This document shows, in pieces, positions 37,675 through 45,952 of a stretch of DNA of 62,153 nt. The notes beneath the pieces are model-generated. The model saw only the letters and a program-made list of their open reading frames with translations, was not told the origin of the DNA and searched no databases. The first letter of the stretch is position 1. Each line of letters opens with the position of its first letter. The stretch comes from JALYRV01 sp036675475 (lineage in GTDB: Bacteria > Acidobacteriota > Vicinamibacteria > Vicinamibacterales > SCN-69-37): positions 1-62,153 of the forward strand of contig JAKFEY010000024.1 of NCBI GenBank assembly GCA_036675475.1, written 5' to 3'. A program made the position numbers and the translations under genes.

Positions 37675-37716
37675 TGGCGGACTCCCTCCGCCGATATGCA
37701 AACGTCCCAGATTATC
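37675..37716 (-). promoter_or_regulatory. -10 box and leader hairpin of the glutamate dehydrogenase gene
   Basis: On the minus strand GATAAT (37716-37711) lies about 57 bases before the ATG. The leader contains a 6-bp hairpin GGCGGA/TCCGCC with a 5-base loop (37675-37691). No -35 was recognised because the upstream sequence is the ABC gene end. Confidence 0.4.
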
Positions 37717-37717
37717 G

Positions 37718-38404
37718 CTAGCTTCGAGCCCTGGTCAACAGGTCGCGCGTGGCCTGCTGGGCCGGAGTAGCGAGCACGGTTCGTGCCTCGCCAGATTCGA
37801 TGATGCGGCCGCCGGACAGGATCGCCACGGTATCGGCGTGCGCGGCGACGAACTCCTGATCGTGCGAGGTCAGAAGGAGCGTTCGGCCGCTGGCCGCGAG
37901 CGCCCGCAGCGTGCGGCCGAGGTCGGCCCGGCGCGCCGGATCGAGCGAGGCGGTGGGCTCGTCGAGCAGCAGGACGGCGGGATTCATGGCCAGCGCGCGC
38001 GCGATGGCCACGCGCTGCGCCTCGCCGCCCGACAGCTCTCGCGGCCAAGCGTGGGCGCGGTGCACGACGCCGAGCTCCGCGAGCAGCGCCTCGGCGCGCG
38101 TGGTCGCGGCAGCGGCGTCGACATGGTCGACGTGACGCGGAGCCAGCCGCACGTTGTCGATGGCCGACAGATGCTCGAACAGGCAGTGCGACTGGAACAC
38201 GAGGCCCGCGCGGCCGTCCACGCGGATGGTGCCCTCGAACGTGTCGAGCCCGGCGATGGATCTGAGGATCGTCGACTTGCCCGAGCCGGACAGGCCCATC
38301 AGGGCCGCCACCTGTCCGCGCGGCACGTCGAGATCGACGCCGTCGACGATGACGCGCGCGCCGCGGCGCACGGTGAGCGCGCGGATCTCGAGCGGATGGG
38401 TCAT
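37718..38404 (-). CDS. Amino acid ABC transporter ATP-binding protein
   Basis: A 228-residue ATPase of the GlnQ/HisP group. Walker A is GLSGSGKST, the signature is LSGGEAQRVAIARAL, Walker B is VLLLDEPTAS, and the H-loop is LLLTSHD. The ATG overlaps the stop of the upstream fused binding protein/permease gene (ATGA). Together they form a complete two-gene uptake system for a polar amino acid or related solute. The very C-terminus (ATRDLLTRARS) shows no extra regulatory domain. Confidence 0.95.
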   Translation of the reverse strand: MTHPLEIRALTVRRGARVIVDGVDLDVPRGQVAALMGLSGSGKSTILRSIAGLDTFEGTIRVDGRAGLVFQSHCLFEHLSAIDNVRLAPRHVDHVDAAAATTRAEALLAELGVVHRAHAWPRELSGGEAQRVAIARALAMNPAVLLLDEPTASLDPARRADLGRTLRALAASGRTLLLTSHDQEFVAAHADTVAILSGGRIIESGEARTVLATPAQQATRDLLTRARS

Positions 38405-39888
38405 GCCGATGCCGCCTTCCAGCGCAGCTCGAGCCGACGCGCCAGGTGCGACAGCGGCAGCGACATCGCGAGATAGAACGCGGCGCAGAGCAGCCCCGGC
38501 ACGACCCACGATCCGGTGTTGGTCGCGAAGATCTGTGTCTGCTTGGTGAGCTCCATCACGGTGAGCACCGACACGAGCGACGAGTCCTTGAGCAGCGCCA
38601 CGAAGTCATTGGTCATCGGCGCCAGCGCGAAGCGAAACGCCTGCGGGCCGCGAACGAGCCGCAGGACCTGCCACTCGCGAAGGCCCAGCACGCGCGCCGC
38701 CTCGAGCTGGCCGCGCGGCACGGCCTCGAGCGCGCCGCGATAGATCTCGCTCTCGTACGCCGCGTAATTCAGGGCGAGGCCGATGAGTGCCGCCAGGAAC
38801 GCCGGAAGCAGCACGACGGACGCGAGGCCGTAATAGATGACGAACAGCTGCAGCAGCAGCGGTGTGCCGCGTACCACTTCGACGTACGTGAGCAGAGCCC
38901 CGCGCAGTACGGCTGGCCCGTACACGCGGCCGATGGCGATCGCCACGCCCAGCAGCACGGCCAGCGCCATCGCCGCGCACGAGAGCACGAGCGTGATCAG
39001 AGCGGCGCGCAGCAGGGCGGGGACGTAGCGCGCGAAATTCAACCCGGTTGAATATCCCCGGTTGACCGACCGGGGATATTCAACCGGGTTGGCAGTCACC
39101 CGCGCGTACAGCGCCGGCTGATCCTCGTTCCAGGCGTTCCACTTGCGGAAGATGCGCTCGAGGCGGCCGTCGCGCATCGCCGCGATGAGGACAGCGTCCA
39201 CCTTCTCGAGGAATTCGTGGTTTCCAGGCGCCGTGATGCCGACGTAATGGCCTCGCGCCAGCACGGCGGGCTGCGTCACGAGCCCGGGCGTGCGCCGCAT
39301 GGCGCGCTCCGCCAGCACGTGATCGAGCACCACGCCGTCCACGCGCCCGGCCGCCAGATCCGTATACGGATGCACGTCATCGTCATACGACACCGCGGTG
39401 ATGCCGTGCGTGGCTTCCGCCGCAAGCAACAGCTCGTACGCGATGGTGCCGCCGAGCGTGGCGACGCGGAGGCCGCGAAGATCGTCGAGCGCGCGAAAGC
39501 GCCCGGCGTCGGCGGCACGGACCGTGAGCACTTCTTTGAATTCGTAATAGGGCACGGTCACGCCGAGCATGGCGCGCCGCGCCGGCGTGTCCTCGACGCC
39601 GCTCAGGCCGATGTCGAAGTCGCGGCGGTGGGCCGACTGGTCGAGCGAGGTGAACATGATCTGCACGAACTCAGGCGTCATCCCGAGCTCGCGCGCAATC
39701 ATTTCGGCGATCTCGACATCGAAGCCCTTCAGCTTCTGCGGATCGTTCGGGTCGGCTTCGACGAACGGGCTGCCGCCCTCGGCATCGCCGCCCCAGCGGA
39801 GGATCTCCTGGGAAGGGGAAAGGGCGAAGGTCACAGGGAAAAGGGGCGGAAAGGAGAAAGGAACGAAAAGAAAGGTGAGAAGGATCAC
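38401..39888 (-). CDS. Fused substrate-binding protein and permease of a polar amino acid ABC transporter
   Basis: About 495 residues in two domains. An N-terminal periplasmic binding domain (KLKGFDVEIAEMIARELG...DFDIGLSGVEDTPARRA) is joined to a C-terminal HisM-type permease (TLVLSCAAMALAVLLGVAIA, EVVRGTPLLLQLFVIYYG, EAARVLGLREWQVLRLV). The signal peptide (ILLTFLFVPFSFPPLFPVTF) is encoded by a pyrimidine-rich word array. I chose GTG 39888; the true start is uncertain because the array stays open upstream. The linker contains a perfect in-frame 22-bp-arm palindrome. Confidence 0.88.
   Translation of the reverse strand: MILLTFLFVPFSFPPLFPVTFALSPSQEILRWGGDAEGGSPFVEADPNDPQKLKGFDVEIAEMIARELGMTPEFVQIMFTSLDQSAHRRDFDIGLSGVEDTPARRAMLGVTVPYYEFKEVLTVRAADAGRFRALDDLRGLRVATLGGTIAYELLLAAEATHGITAVSYDDDVHPYTDLAAGRVDGVVLDHVLAERAMRRTPGLVTQPAVLARGHYVGITAPGNHEFLEKVDAVLIAAMRDGRLERIFRKWNAWNEDQPALYARVTANPVEYPRSVNRGYSTGLNFARYVPALLRAALITLVLSCAAMALAVLLGVAIAIGRVYGPAVLRGALLTYVEVVRGTPLLLQLFVIYYGLASVVLLPAFLAALIGLALNYAAYESEIYRGALEAVPRGQLEAARVLGLREWQVLRLVRGPQAFRFALAPMTNDFVALLKDSSLVSVLTVMELTKQTQIFATNTGSWVVPGLLCAAFYLAMSLPLSHLARRLELRWKAASA
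39040..39091. repeat. In-frame palindrome in the ABC transporter gene
   Basis: Two perfect 22-base arms, beginning CAACCCGGTTGAATATCC, are separated by 8 bases. It falls in the linker between binding and permease domains (encoding about ANPVEYPRSVNRGYSTGLN) and keeps the frame open. The arm itself contains the smaller palindrome CAACCCGGTTG. Confidence 0.85.
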
Positions 39889-39980
39889 GGCCCACGCACG
39901 GCGGTTCCTTTGTCCCTTTCCCTTCGTCCCTTTCACCTTCCGTCCCCTTTTCCCTTTGCCCTTTGACCTGAGCCCTTTGC
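39810..39980. repeat. Facing purine/pyrimidine word arrays spanning the ABC gene start
   Basis: The left array (39810-39885) has GGGAAGGGGAAAGGGCGAAGG-like words; the right array (39904-39980) has CCTTTGTCCCTTTCCCTTCG-like words. They are degenerate reverse complements separated by about 18 bases. The left array encodes the signal peptide of the binding protein; the right one lies in the spacer toward the mutase gene. The word resembles the array at 11101-11232. Confidence 0.7.
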
Positions 39981-40035
39981 GCCGGCAGTATACGCGCCGG
40001 AGCTGGAGCCCCGGCCTACCTCTATAATTGGGGCG

Positions 40036-41676
40036 ATGACCCCGAAACCTGTTGAGAGCGCGTCGGCCGTCGCCGATCGGCCGAAAGAGCGCGCCCGGAC
40101 GTTCACCACCATCTCGGGACGTCCCATCAACCAGCTCTATACCCGCGAGGACATCGCGGCGCTCGAATACGACCGCGATCTCGCGGATCCTGGCCAGTTC
40201 CCCTACACGCGCGGCATCCACCCGACCGGCTACCGCGGCAAGTTGTGGACGATGCGGCAGTTTGCGGGGTTCGGGACGCCGGAGGAGACCAACGAGCGGT
40301 ACAAGACGCTGCTGGCGGCCGGCGGCACCGGGTTGAGCGTGGCGTTCGATCTGCCCACGCTGATGGGCCGCGATCCCGATCATCCGCTGTCGCTCGGCGA
40401 AGTAGGCAAGTGCGGCGTCAACATCACGTCGCTGGCCGACATGGAGCGGCTGTTCGAAGGCATCACGCTCGGCGACATCACGACGTCGATGACGATCAAC
40501 TCGCCGGCGCCGATGATTTTCGCGATGTATCTGGTCGTCGCCGAGAAACAGGGCGCCGACTGGTCGAAGCTGTCGGGCACGATTCAGAACGACATCCTCA
40601 AAGAGTTCATCGCGCAGAAGGAATACATCTTCCCGCCGCGCCCGTCGATGCGGCTCATCACCGACATCTTCGCGTTCTGCTCGAAGGAAGTGCCGAAGTG
40701 GAACACGATTTCGGTGAGCGGATACCACATCCGCGAAGCGGGATCGACCTCGCTGCAGGAGCTGGCCTTCACGCTGCGTGACGGCATCGAGTACGTGCAG
40801 TACGGCATCGACGCGGGCCTCGACGTCGACGACTTCGTGCCGCGCATCTCGTTCTTCTTCAACTCGCACAGCGACTTCTTCGAGGAGATCGCAAAGTTCC
40901 GCGCGGCGCGGAAGATCTGGGCGACGGTCATGAAGGAGCGCTTCGGCGCGAAGAGCGAGCGCTCGTGGAAGCTGCGCTTCCACACGCAGACCGCCGGCGT
41001 GTCGCTCACCGCCCAGCAGCCGTACAACAACGTCGTCCGCACCGCGCTGCAGGCGATGGCGGCCGTGCTCGGCGGCACCAACTCGCTGCACACCAACTCG
41101 CTCGACGAGGCGCTCGCGCTGCCGACGGCGGAAGCCGCCACGCTGGCGCTGCGCACGCAGCAGATCATTGCCGCCGAGACCGGCGTGACGAACATGGTGG
41201 ACCCGCTCGGCGGCTCGTACTTCGTCGAGCGGCTCACGCTCGACATGGAGAAGGGCGCGTACGAGTACTTCGACGCCATCGACCGCCTGGGCGGCATGGT
41301 CGAAGCGATCGAGCACGGCTTCCCCATGCGCGAGATTGGTGAAGCCTCCTACCGGTTCCAGCAGGAGTTCGAGGCGGGCCGGAAGCAGATCGTCGGCGTC
41401 AACGCCTACGTCGAAACCGACGAGGCGCCGATCCCGATTCTCTACATCGACGACTCCGCGGCCGAAACGCAGCTGGCGCGCCTCGAGGATCTGAAGAAGA
41501 CGCGCGACAACGATCGCGTCGCGCGATCGCTCGACGCGCTGCGGGCCGCCGCGCGCGGCAAGGACAACACGATGTATCCGCTGCTCGAATGCGTCCGCGC
41601 GTATGCCACGATTGGCGAGATGTGCGACGCGCTCCGCGAGACGTGGGGCGAATGGGAAGAGGAGCCGCTCATCTGA
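40036..41676 (+). CDS. B12-dependent acyl-CoA mutase, large subunit (methylmalonyl-CoA mutase family)
   Basis: A 546-residue catalytic subunit rearranging the carbon skeleton of acyl-CoAs. The TIM-barrel blocks YTRGIHPTGYRGKLWTMRQF, TTSMTINSPAPM, RFHTQTAGVSLTAQQPYNN and LGGTNSLHTNSLDEALALPT are present. The cobalamin domain is absent and is encoded separately at 41724. Such split enzymes include methylmalonyl-CoA and isobutyryl/hydroxyisobutyryl-CoA mutases; the substrate is not certain. TATAAT lies seven bases before the ATG, with no Shine-Dalgarno, so translation is probably leaderless. Confidence 0.94.
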   Translation: MTPKPVESASAVADRPKERARTFTTISGRPINQLYTREDIAALEYDRDLADPGQFPYTRGIHPTGYRGKLWTMRQFAGFGTPEETNERYKTLLAAGGTGLSVAFDLPTLMGRDPDHPLSLGEVGKCGVNITSLADMERLFEGITLGDITTSMTINSPAPMIFAMYLVVAEKQGADWSKLSGTIQNDILKEFIAQKEYIFPPRPSMRLITDIFAFCSKEVPKWNTISVSGYHIREAGSTSLQELAFTLRDGIEYVQYGIDAGLDVDDFVPRISFFFNSHSDFFEEIAKFRAARKIWATVMKERFGAKSERSWKLRFHTQTAGVSLTAQQPYNNVVRTALQAMAAVLGGTNSLHTNSLDEALALPTAEAATLALRTQQIIAAETGVTNMVDPLGGSYFVERLTLDMEKGAYEYFDAIDRLGGMVEAIEHGFPMREIGEASYRFQQEFEAGRKQIVGVNAYVETDEAPIPILYIDDSAAETQLARLEDLKKTRDNDRVARSLDALRAAARGKDNTMYPLLECVRAYATIGEMCDALRETWGEWEEEPLI

Positions 41677-41723
41677 TCTGGTGATCTGGTGATCTGGTGA
41701 GTTGGTGATCTGGTGAATTGCTG
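41675..41723. repeat. Single word array (GATCTGGT) between the mutase subunits
   Basis: Five to six 8-base words, TGATCTGGTGATCTGGTGAG-like, occupy the gap between the mutase large subunit stop and the B12-binding subunit ATG. The array extends slightly into the second gene's upstream frame. It may separate or modulate translation of the two subunits. Confidence 0.65.
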
Positions 41724-42131
41724 ATGCGAAAAATTCGGGTGGTGATAGCGAAGCCGGGGCTCGACGGGCACGATCGGGGGGCCAAGGTGATTGCGCGCGC
41801 GCTGCGCGACGCGGGCATGGAGGTCATCTATACGGGCCTGCGCCAGACGCCCGAGCAGATCGCCGCCGCGGCGCTTCAGGAAGACGCCGACGTCATCGGC
41901 CTGTCCATTCTGAGCGGCGCGCACATGCACGTGTGCCCGCGGCTGATGGAGCTGCTCCGCGAAAAAGGGCTCGACGATGTGCTGGTACTGGTGGGTGGCA
42001 TCATTCCCGATGTCGACATCCCGAAGCTGCGTGAAATGGGCGTGAAAGGCATTTTTTTGCCCGGCAGCCCCATGCAGGCCATCATCGACTACATAAACGG
42101 GAACGTGCGGCCGATAGCAGAACAGGTCTGA
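41724..42131 (+). CDS. Cobalamin-binding subunit of the acyl-CoA mutase
   Basis: A 135-residue B12 domain. The DxHxxG motif is GLDGHDRG near residue 15, followed by the SILSG serine and the VGGIIP glycine pair that surround the lower axial tail. It completes the split mutase with the preceding gene. An in-frame TTG two codons upstream is possible; I prefer ATG (MRKIRVVIAKPG), the usual N-terminus. Confidence 0.95.
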   Translation: MRKIRVVIAKPGLDGHDRGAKVIARALRDAGMEVIYTGLRQTPEQIAAAALQEDADVIGLSILSGAHMHVCPRLMELLREKGLDDVLVLVGGIIPDVDIPKLREMGVKGIFLPGSPMQAIIDYINGNVRPIAEQV

Positions 42132-42134
42132 ACC

Positions 42135-43244
42135 ATGCCGCACTCGCTGCTCCTCGCCGACGACAGTGTCACGATCCGGCGCGTGATCGAACTCACGTTT
42201 GCCGACGAAAGCGTGCGCGTCACGTCGGTGAGCACCGGGCGCGAAGCCATCGCGGCCATCGAGGCGCAGCCGCCGGACATCATCCTGGCCGATGCGGGCA
42301 TGCCCGACGTGTCGGGCTATGACCTTGCCGCCCTGGTGAAGGGGCGCGCCGACCTTCGGCACATTCCCGTCATTCTGCTGGCCGGCGCGTTCGAGCCGCT
42401 CGACGAGGCGCGCGCGCGCAAGTCGGGCAGCGACGGCGTGCTGGTGAAGCCGTTCGAGCCGCAGATGGTGGTCGCGCGCGTGCGCGAGCTGCTGTCGAAG
42501 CCGGCGGCCGCCCCGGTGCTGCCGCCGCCGGTCATGCCCTCGCCGCTGGAAGCCTCGCCGTCAGCCGACTCGGCGCCGATGCCGATCGATCCGCTGTTCG
42601 ACGCGTCGCTCGATCGGCTCGATGCCGCGTTTTCCAATACGGGCTCCCAGATGCCGTCGCTCGACGCGACCACCGCCACCGACTTCGCCAACGATCTGCG
42701 CGAGTTGCGGTCGACGAAAGTGGACTCGGGCGGCTTCGAGCGCCAGGATTTCGGCGACTGGGACCTGCCGGTGCGCGGCACGCCCGACGCCGCGCGGAGC
42801 TTCGACGCCATCTCGCCGCGCGAGCCGGACGCCGACGTGTTTGCCGCGCCCCCGCCGGAGCCGGTGACGCCGCCGCTGCCGCCGCCCATCACGCTGGCGC
42901 CCAAACCGCAGCCACCCGCGCCGCCGCTGGCCGCGCCGCAGCCGGCGGCCGCCATGCCGTCACCGGCCGCGATGTCCTCGCCGCACGCCGTACCGGCATC
43001 ACCGCCCGCGCTGGCCGACGCCTTCAGCAATCTGCTGGCGGCCGAAGAAGGCCGGCCGCACGCGCCGCTGCGCGGCGCGATTGCCGACGCCGTGCCGGCC
43101 AACGCCGCCCTCACCGACGCCGACGTCGACGCCATCGCCGACCGCGTGATCGCGCGCCTGGGCTCCGGAGTACGGGGCGCGGTCATCGACCTGGCCGAGC
43201 GGCTGGTCAAGGCGGAGATCGACCGGTTGAAGGCCATGCGCTGA
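42135..43244 (+). CDS. Response-regulator receiver protein with long Pro/Ala-rich region
   Basis: A 369-residue protein. Residues 1-120 form a receiver domain (LLLADDSVTIRRVIEL; phospho-acceptor Asp in ILADAGMPD; Lys in LVKPFEP). A low-complexity Pro/Ala-rich linker of about 200 residues follows, then a C-terminal amphipathic helix (ADVDAIADRVIARLG...LAERLVKAEIDRLKAMR). No DNA-binding or enzymatic output domain is seen, so it may act through protein contacts. It starts three bases after the mutase subunit. No histidine kinase is adjacent. Confidence 0.88.
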   Translation: MPHSLLLADDSVTIRRVIELTFADESVRVTSVSTGREAIAAIEAQPPDIILADAGMPDVSGYDLAALVKGRADLRHIPVILLAGAFEPLDEARARKSGSDGVLVKPFEPQMVVARVRELLSKPAAAPVLPPPVMPSPLEASPSADSAPMPIDPLFDASLDRLDAAFSNTGSQMPSLDATTATDFANDLRELRSTKVDSGGFERQDFGDWDLPVRGTPDAARSFDAISPREPDADVFAAPPPEPVTPPLPPPITLAPKPQPPAPPLAAPQPAAAMPSPAAMSSPHAVPASPPALADAFSNLLAAEEGRPHAPLRGAIADAVPANAALTDADVDAIADRVIARLGSGVRGAVIDLAERLVKAEIDRLKAMR

Positions 43245-43246
43245 TC

Positions 43247-43265
43247 GCAGGGCCTGAAGGCCTGC
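43247..43265. repeat. REP-like palindrome copy
   Basis: GCAGGGCCTGAAGGCCTGC followed by GCGACC, an imperfect relative of the copy at 9529-9546. It lies between the receiver gene and valS, followed by a second partial CGGCCTGCGCGACC word. Confidence 0.6.
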
Positions 43266-43309
43266 GCGACCGGCCTGCGCGACCCCTTGCGACCTGATAC
43301 GATCGCCTG

Positions 43310-45952
43310 ATGCCCGATCCGTCCTTTTCGCCGCGGCGCGACGTCGCGGTGCCGGACAAGCCCGCGCTCGAAGGTCTCGAACAGAAGTGGGCCGCCGCCT
43401 GGGAGGCGGACGGCGTCTACCGGTTCGATCGCACCCGCGACCGCGCCGGCGTCTATTCCATCGACACCCCGCCGCCCACCGTCAGCGGATCGCTCCACGT
43501 CGGCCACGTGTTCTCGTACACGCACACCGACACGGTGGCGCGCTACCAGCGCATGCGAGGCCGCGAGGTGTTCTATCCCATGGGATGGGACGACAACGGG
43601 CTGCCCACCGAGCGGCGCGTGCAGAACTATTACGGCGTGCGCTGCGATCCGTCGCTGCCGTACGACGCCACCTTCACGCCGCCCGACAAACCCGGGAAGC
43701 AGCCGATTGCGGTGTCGCGCCCGAACTTCATCGAGCTGTGCGCGCGTCTCACGCTCGAAGACGAGAAGGTCTTCGAGGATCTGTGGCGACGGCTCGGCCT
43801 GTCGGTCGACTGGCACCTGACCTACGCCACGATTGGCACGGCGGCGCAGAAGGTGTCGCAGGCGGCATTCCTCCGCATGCTCGCGCGCGGCGACGCCTAT
43901 CAGAACGAAGCGCCCACGCTGTGGGACGTCGACTTCCGCACGGCCGTCGCGCAGGCGGAGCTCGAGGACCGCGAGCGGCCGGGCGCCTATCACCGCATCC
44001 GCTTCGAGTCGGCGACGGCCGCCGGCGCGTTCATCGAAATCGACACCACGCGCCCCGAGCTGATCCCCGCGTGCGTCGCGCTGGTCGCGCATCCCGATGA
44101 CGAGCGCTACCGGCACCTGATCGGCACCGAGGTGCTGACGCCGCTGTTCGGCGTGCGCGTGCCGGTGAAGGCGCACACGCTCGCCGATCCCGAGAAGGGC
44201 ACCGGCGTCGCGATGATCTGCACGTTCGGCGATCTCACCGACGTGACCTGGTGGCGCGAGCTGCAGCTCGACGCGCGCGCCATCATTCTTCCGAACGGCA
44301 CGTTCCGCGCGATCACGTGGGGACCGGGCGGCACCGAGGGCTTCGACACCGCATCGGCCGGCCGCGCGCAGGCCGCCTACGATCAGCTCGCCGGCCTCTC
44401 CTCCGAAAAAGCCCGCGCCCGCATCGTCGACCTCCTGCGCGAGTCGGGCGATCTGCTCGGCGAGCCGCGGCCGGTGATGCACGCCGTGAAGTTCTTCGAG
44501 AAGGGCGATCGCCCGCTCGAAATCCTGACGTCGCGCCAGTGGTTCGTGCGTACCATGGACAAGCGCGACGCGCTGGTCGCGCTCGGCCACCAGCTCCAAT
44601 GGCATCCGCCGTACATGCGCGCGCGCTACGAGAACTGGGTCAACGGCCTCAACGGCGACTGGTGCATCAGCCGCCAGCGCTTCTTCGGCGTGGCGTTCCC
44701 GGTCTGGTATCCGATTCATCAGGACGGCTCGATCGACTACGCGCATCCGCTCGTGCCCGATGAGTCGCGGCTGCCGGTCGATCCCTCGACGGATGTGCCC
44801 GACGGCTACCGGCCCGAGCAGCGCGGCGTGCCTGGCGGGTTCGCCGGCGATCCCGACGTCATGGACACGTGGGCGACCTCCTCGCTGAGCCCGCAGATCA
44901 CCGGCGGCTGGCTCGACGATCCCGATTTGTTCGCGCGCGTGTTTCCGATGGACGTGCGGCCGCAGGCGCACGACATCATCCGGACGTGGCTGTTCTCCAC
45001 GGTGCTGCGATCGCATCTCGAGCACGGCACGCTGCCGTGGGCCAATGCCGCGATCTCGGGATGGGTGCTCGATCCCGATCGCAAGAAGATGTCGAAGTCG
45101 AAAGGCAACGTCGTGACGCCGATGGGCCTGCTCGAGGAGCACGGCTCCGACGGCGTGCGCTACTGGGCGGCAAGCGGGCGGCCCGGCGTCGACACCGCCT
45201 TCGACGCCGGCCAGATGAAGGTGGGACGCCGCCTCGCGATCAAGCTGCTCAACGCCGCGAAGTTCGCGCTCGCGCGGCCGCGCACTGAAGGCGGCGTGAC
45301 CGGCGCCGTCGCGGTCACGGCCGGCGCGGTGACGGCGCCGATCGATCGCGCGCTGATCGAGCGGCTGGCCGAGGTCGTCGAGGGCGCCACGCGCGACTTC
45401 GAGGCGTACGACTATGCGCGCGTGCTCGAGCGCACCGAAAGCTTCTTCTGGTTCTTCTGCGACAACTATCTCGAGCTGGTGAAGAGCCGCCGGTACGGCG
45501 ATCACGGCGAGGGGCCGGCGGCGTCGGCCAATGCGGCGATGCTGGCGTCGCTCTCGACCCTGCTGCGGCTGTTCGCGCCCTTCCTGCCGTTTGTCACCGA
45601 GGAAGTGTGGTCGTGGTGGCAGACGGGCAGCATCCACCGCGCCGCATGGCCCGACGCCGCACACCTGCGGTCGCTGACGGGCACCGCCGGCACGGCGGGC
45701 GACGCCGCGGCGCTGGATCTGGCCGTGCAGGTGCTCGGCGAGATCCGCCGCAAGAAATCGGAAGAGAAGAAGCCGCTCAAAACCCCGGCCGCCCGCGTGC
45801 TCATCGTCGCGCCCGCGGCGTCACTGGCGCACCTGCCGGGCATCGAAATCGATCTCAAGGCCGCCGGACTCATCGATCGACTGGACACCGTGGAAGGGGA
45901 CTTCCGCGTCGACGTCGAACTCGGTGAGATCGCGCAGGGGACCCCTTCATGA
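43310..45952 (+). CDS. valS: Valyl-tRNA synthetase
   Basis: An 880-residue class I synthetase. The HIGH-type motif is SGSLHVGHVFSYTHTD, an editing domain follows, and the KMSKS loop is KKMSKSKGNVV near residue 600, with an anticodon-binding domain at the end. The block WDDNGLPTERRVQNYYGVRCDP is of the archaeal/actinobacterial rather than the E. coli kind, and the long C-terminal coiled coil is absent (inference from memory of the family). TACGAT lies six bases before the ATG, with no Shine-Dalgarno. It is coupled to nadC by ATGA. Confidence 0.95.
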   Translation: MPDPSFSPRRDVAVPDKPALEGLEQKWAAAWEADGVYRFDRTRDRAGVYSIDTPPPTVSGSLHVGHVFSYTHTDTVARYQRMRGREVFYPMGWDDNGLPTERRVQNYYGVRCDPSLPYDATFTPPDKPGKQPIAVSRPNFIELCARLTLEDEKVFEDLWRRLGLSVDWHLTYATIGTAAQKVSQAAFLRMLARGDAYQNEAPTLWDVDFRTAVAQAELEDRERPGAYHRIRFESATAAGAFIEIDTTRPELIPACVALVAHPDDERYRHLIGTEVLTPLFGVRVPVKAHTLADPEKGTGVAMICTFGDLTDVTWWRELQLDARAIILPNGTFRAITWGPGGTEGFDTASAGRAQAAYDQLAGLSSEKARARIVDLLRESGDLLGEPRPVMHAVKFFEKGDRPLEILTSRQWFVRTMDKRDALVALGHQLQWHPPYMRARYENWVNGLNGDWCISRQRFFGVAFPVWYPIHQDGSIDYAHPLVPDESRLPVDPSTDVPDGYRPEQRGVPGGFAGDPDVMDTWATSSLSPQITGGWLDDPDLFARVFPMDVRPQAHDIIRTWLFSTVLRSHLEHGTLPWANAAISGWVLDPDRKKMSKSKGNVVTPMGLLEEHGSDGVRYWAASGRPGVDTAFDAGQMKVGRRLAIKLLNAAKFALARPRTEGGVTGAVAVTAGAVTAPIDRALIERLAEVVEGATRDFEAYDYARVLERTESFFWFFCDNYLELVKSRRYGDHGEGPAASANAAMLASLSTLLRLFAPFLPFVTEEVWSWWQTGSIHRAAWPDAAHLRSLTGTAGTAGDAAALDLAVQVLGEIRRKKSEEKKPLKTPAARVLIVAPAASLAHLPGIEIDLKAAGLIDRLDTVEGDFRVDVELGEIAQGTPS

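Noticed and set aside
39889..41316. Long N-terminal extension of the ABC binding protein frame
   Set aside because: It is antisense to the mutase gene and has no domain; the signal-like sequence starts near 39888.
42317..45664. A frame of over 1100 codons antisense to the receiver gene and valS
   Set aside because: Its composition (His/Arg/Ala/Val-rich, no domains) is typical of an antisense shadow; both sense genes are clear.
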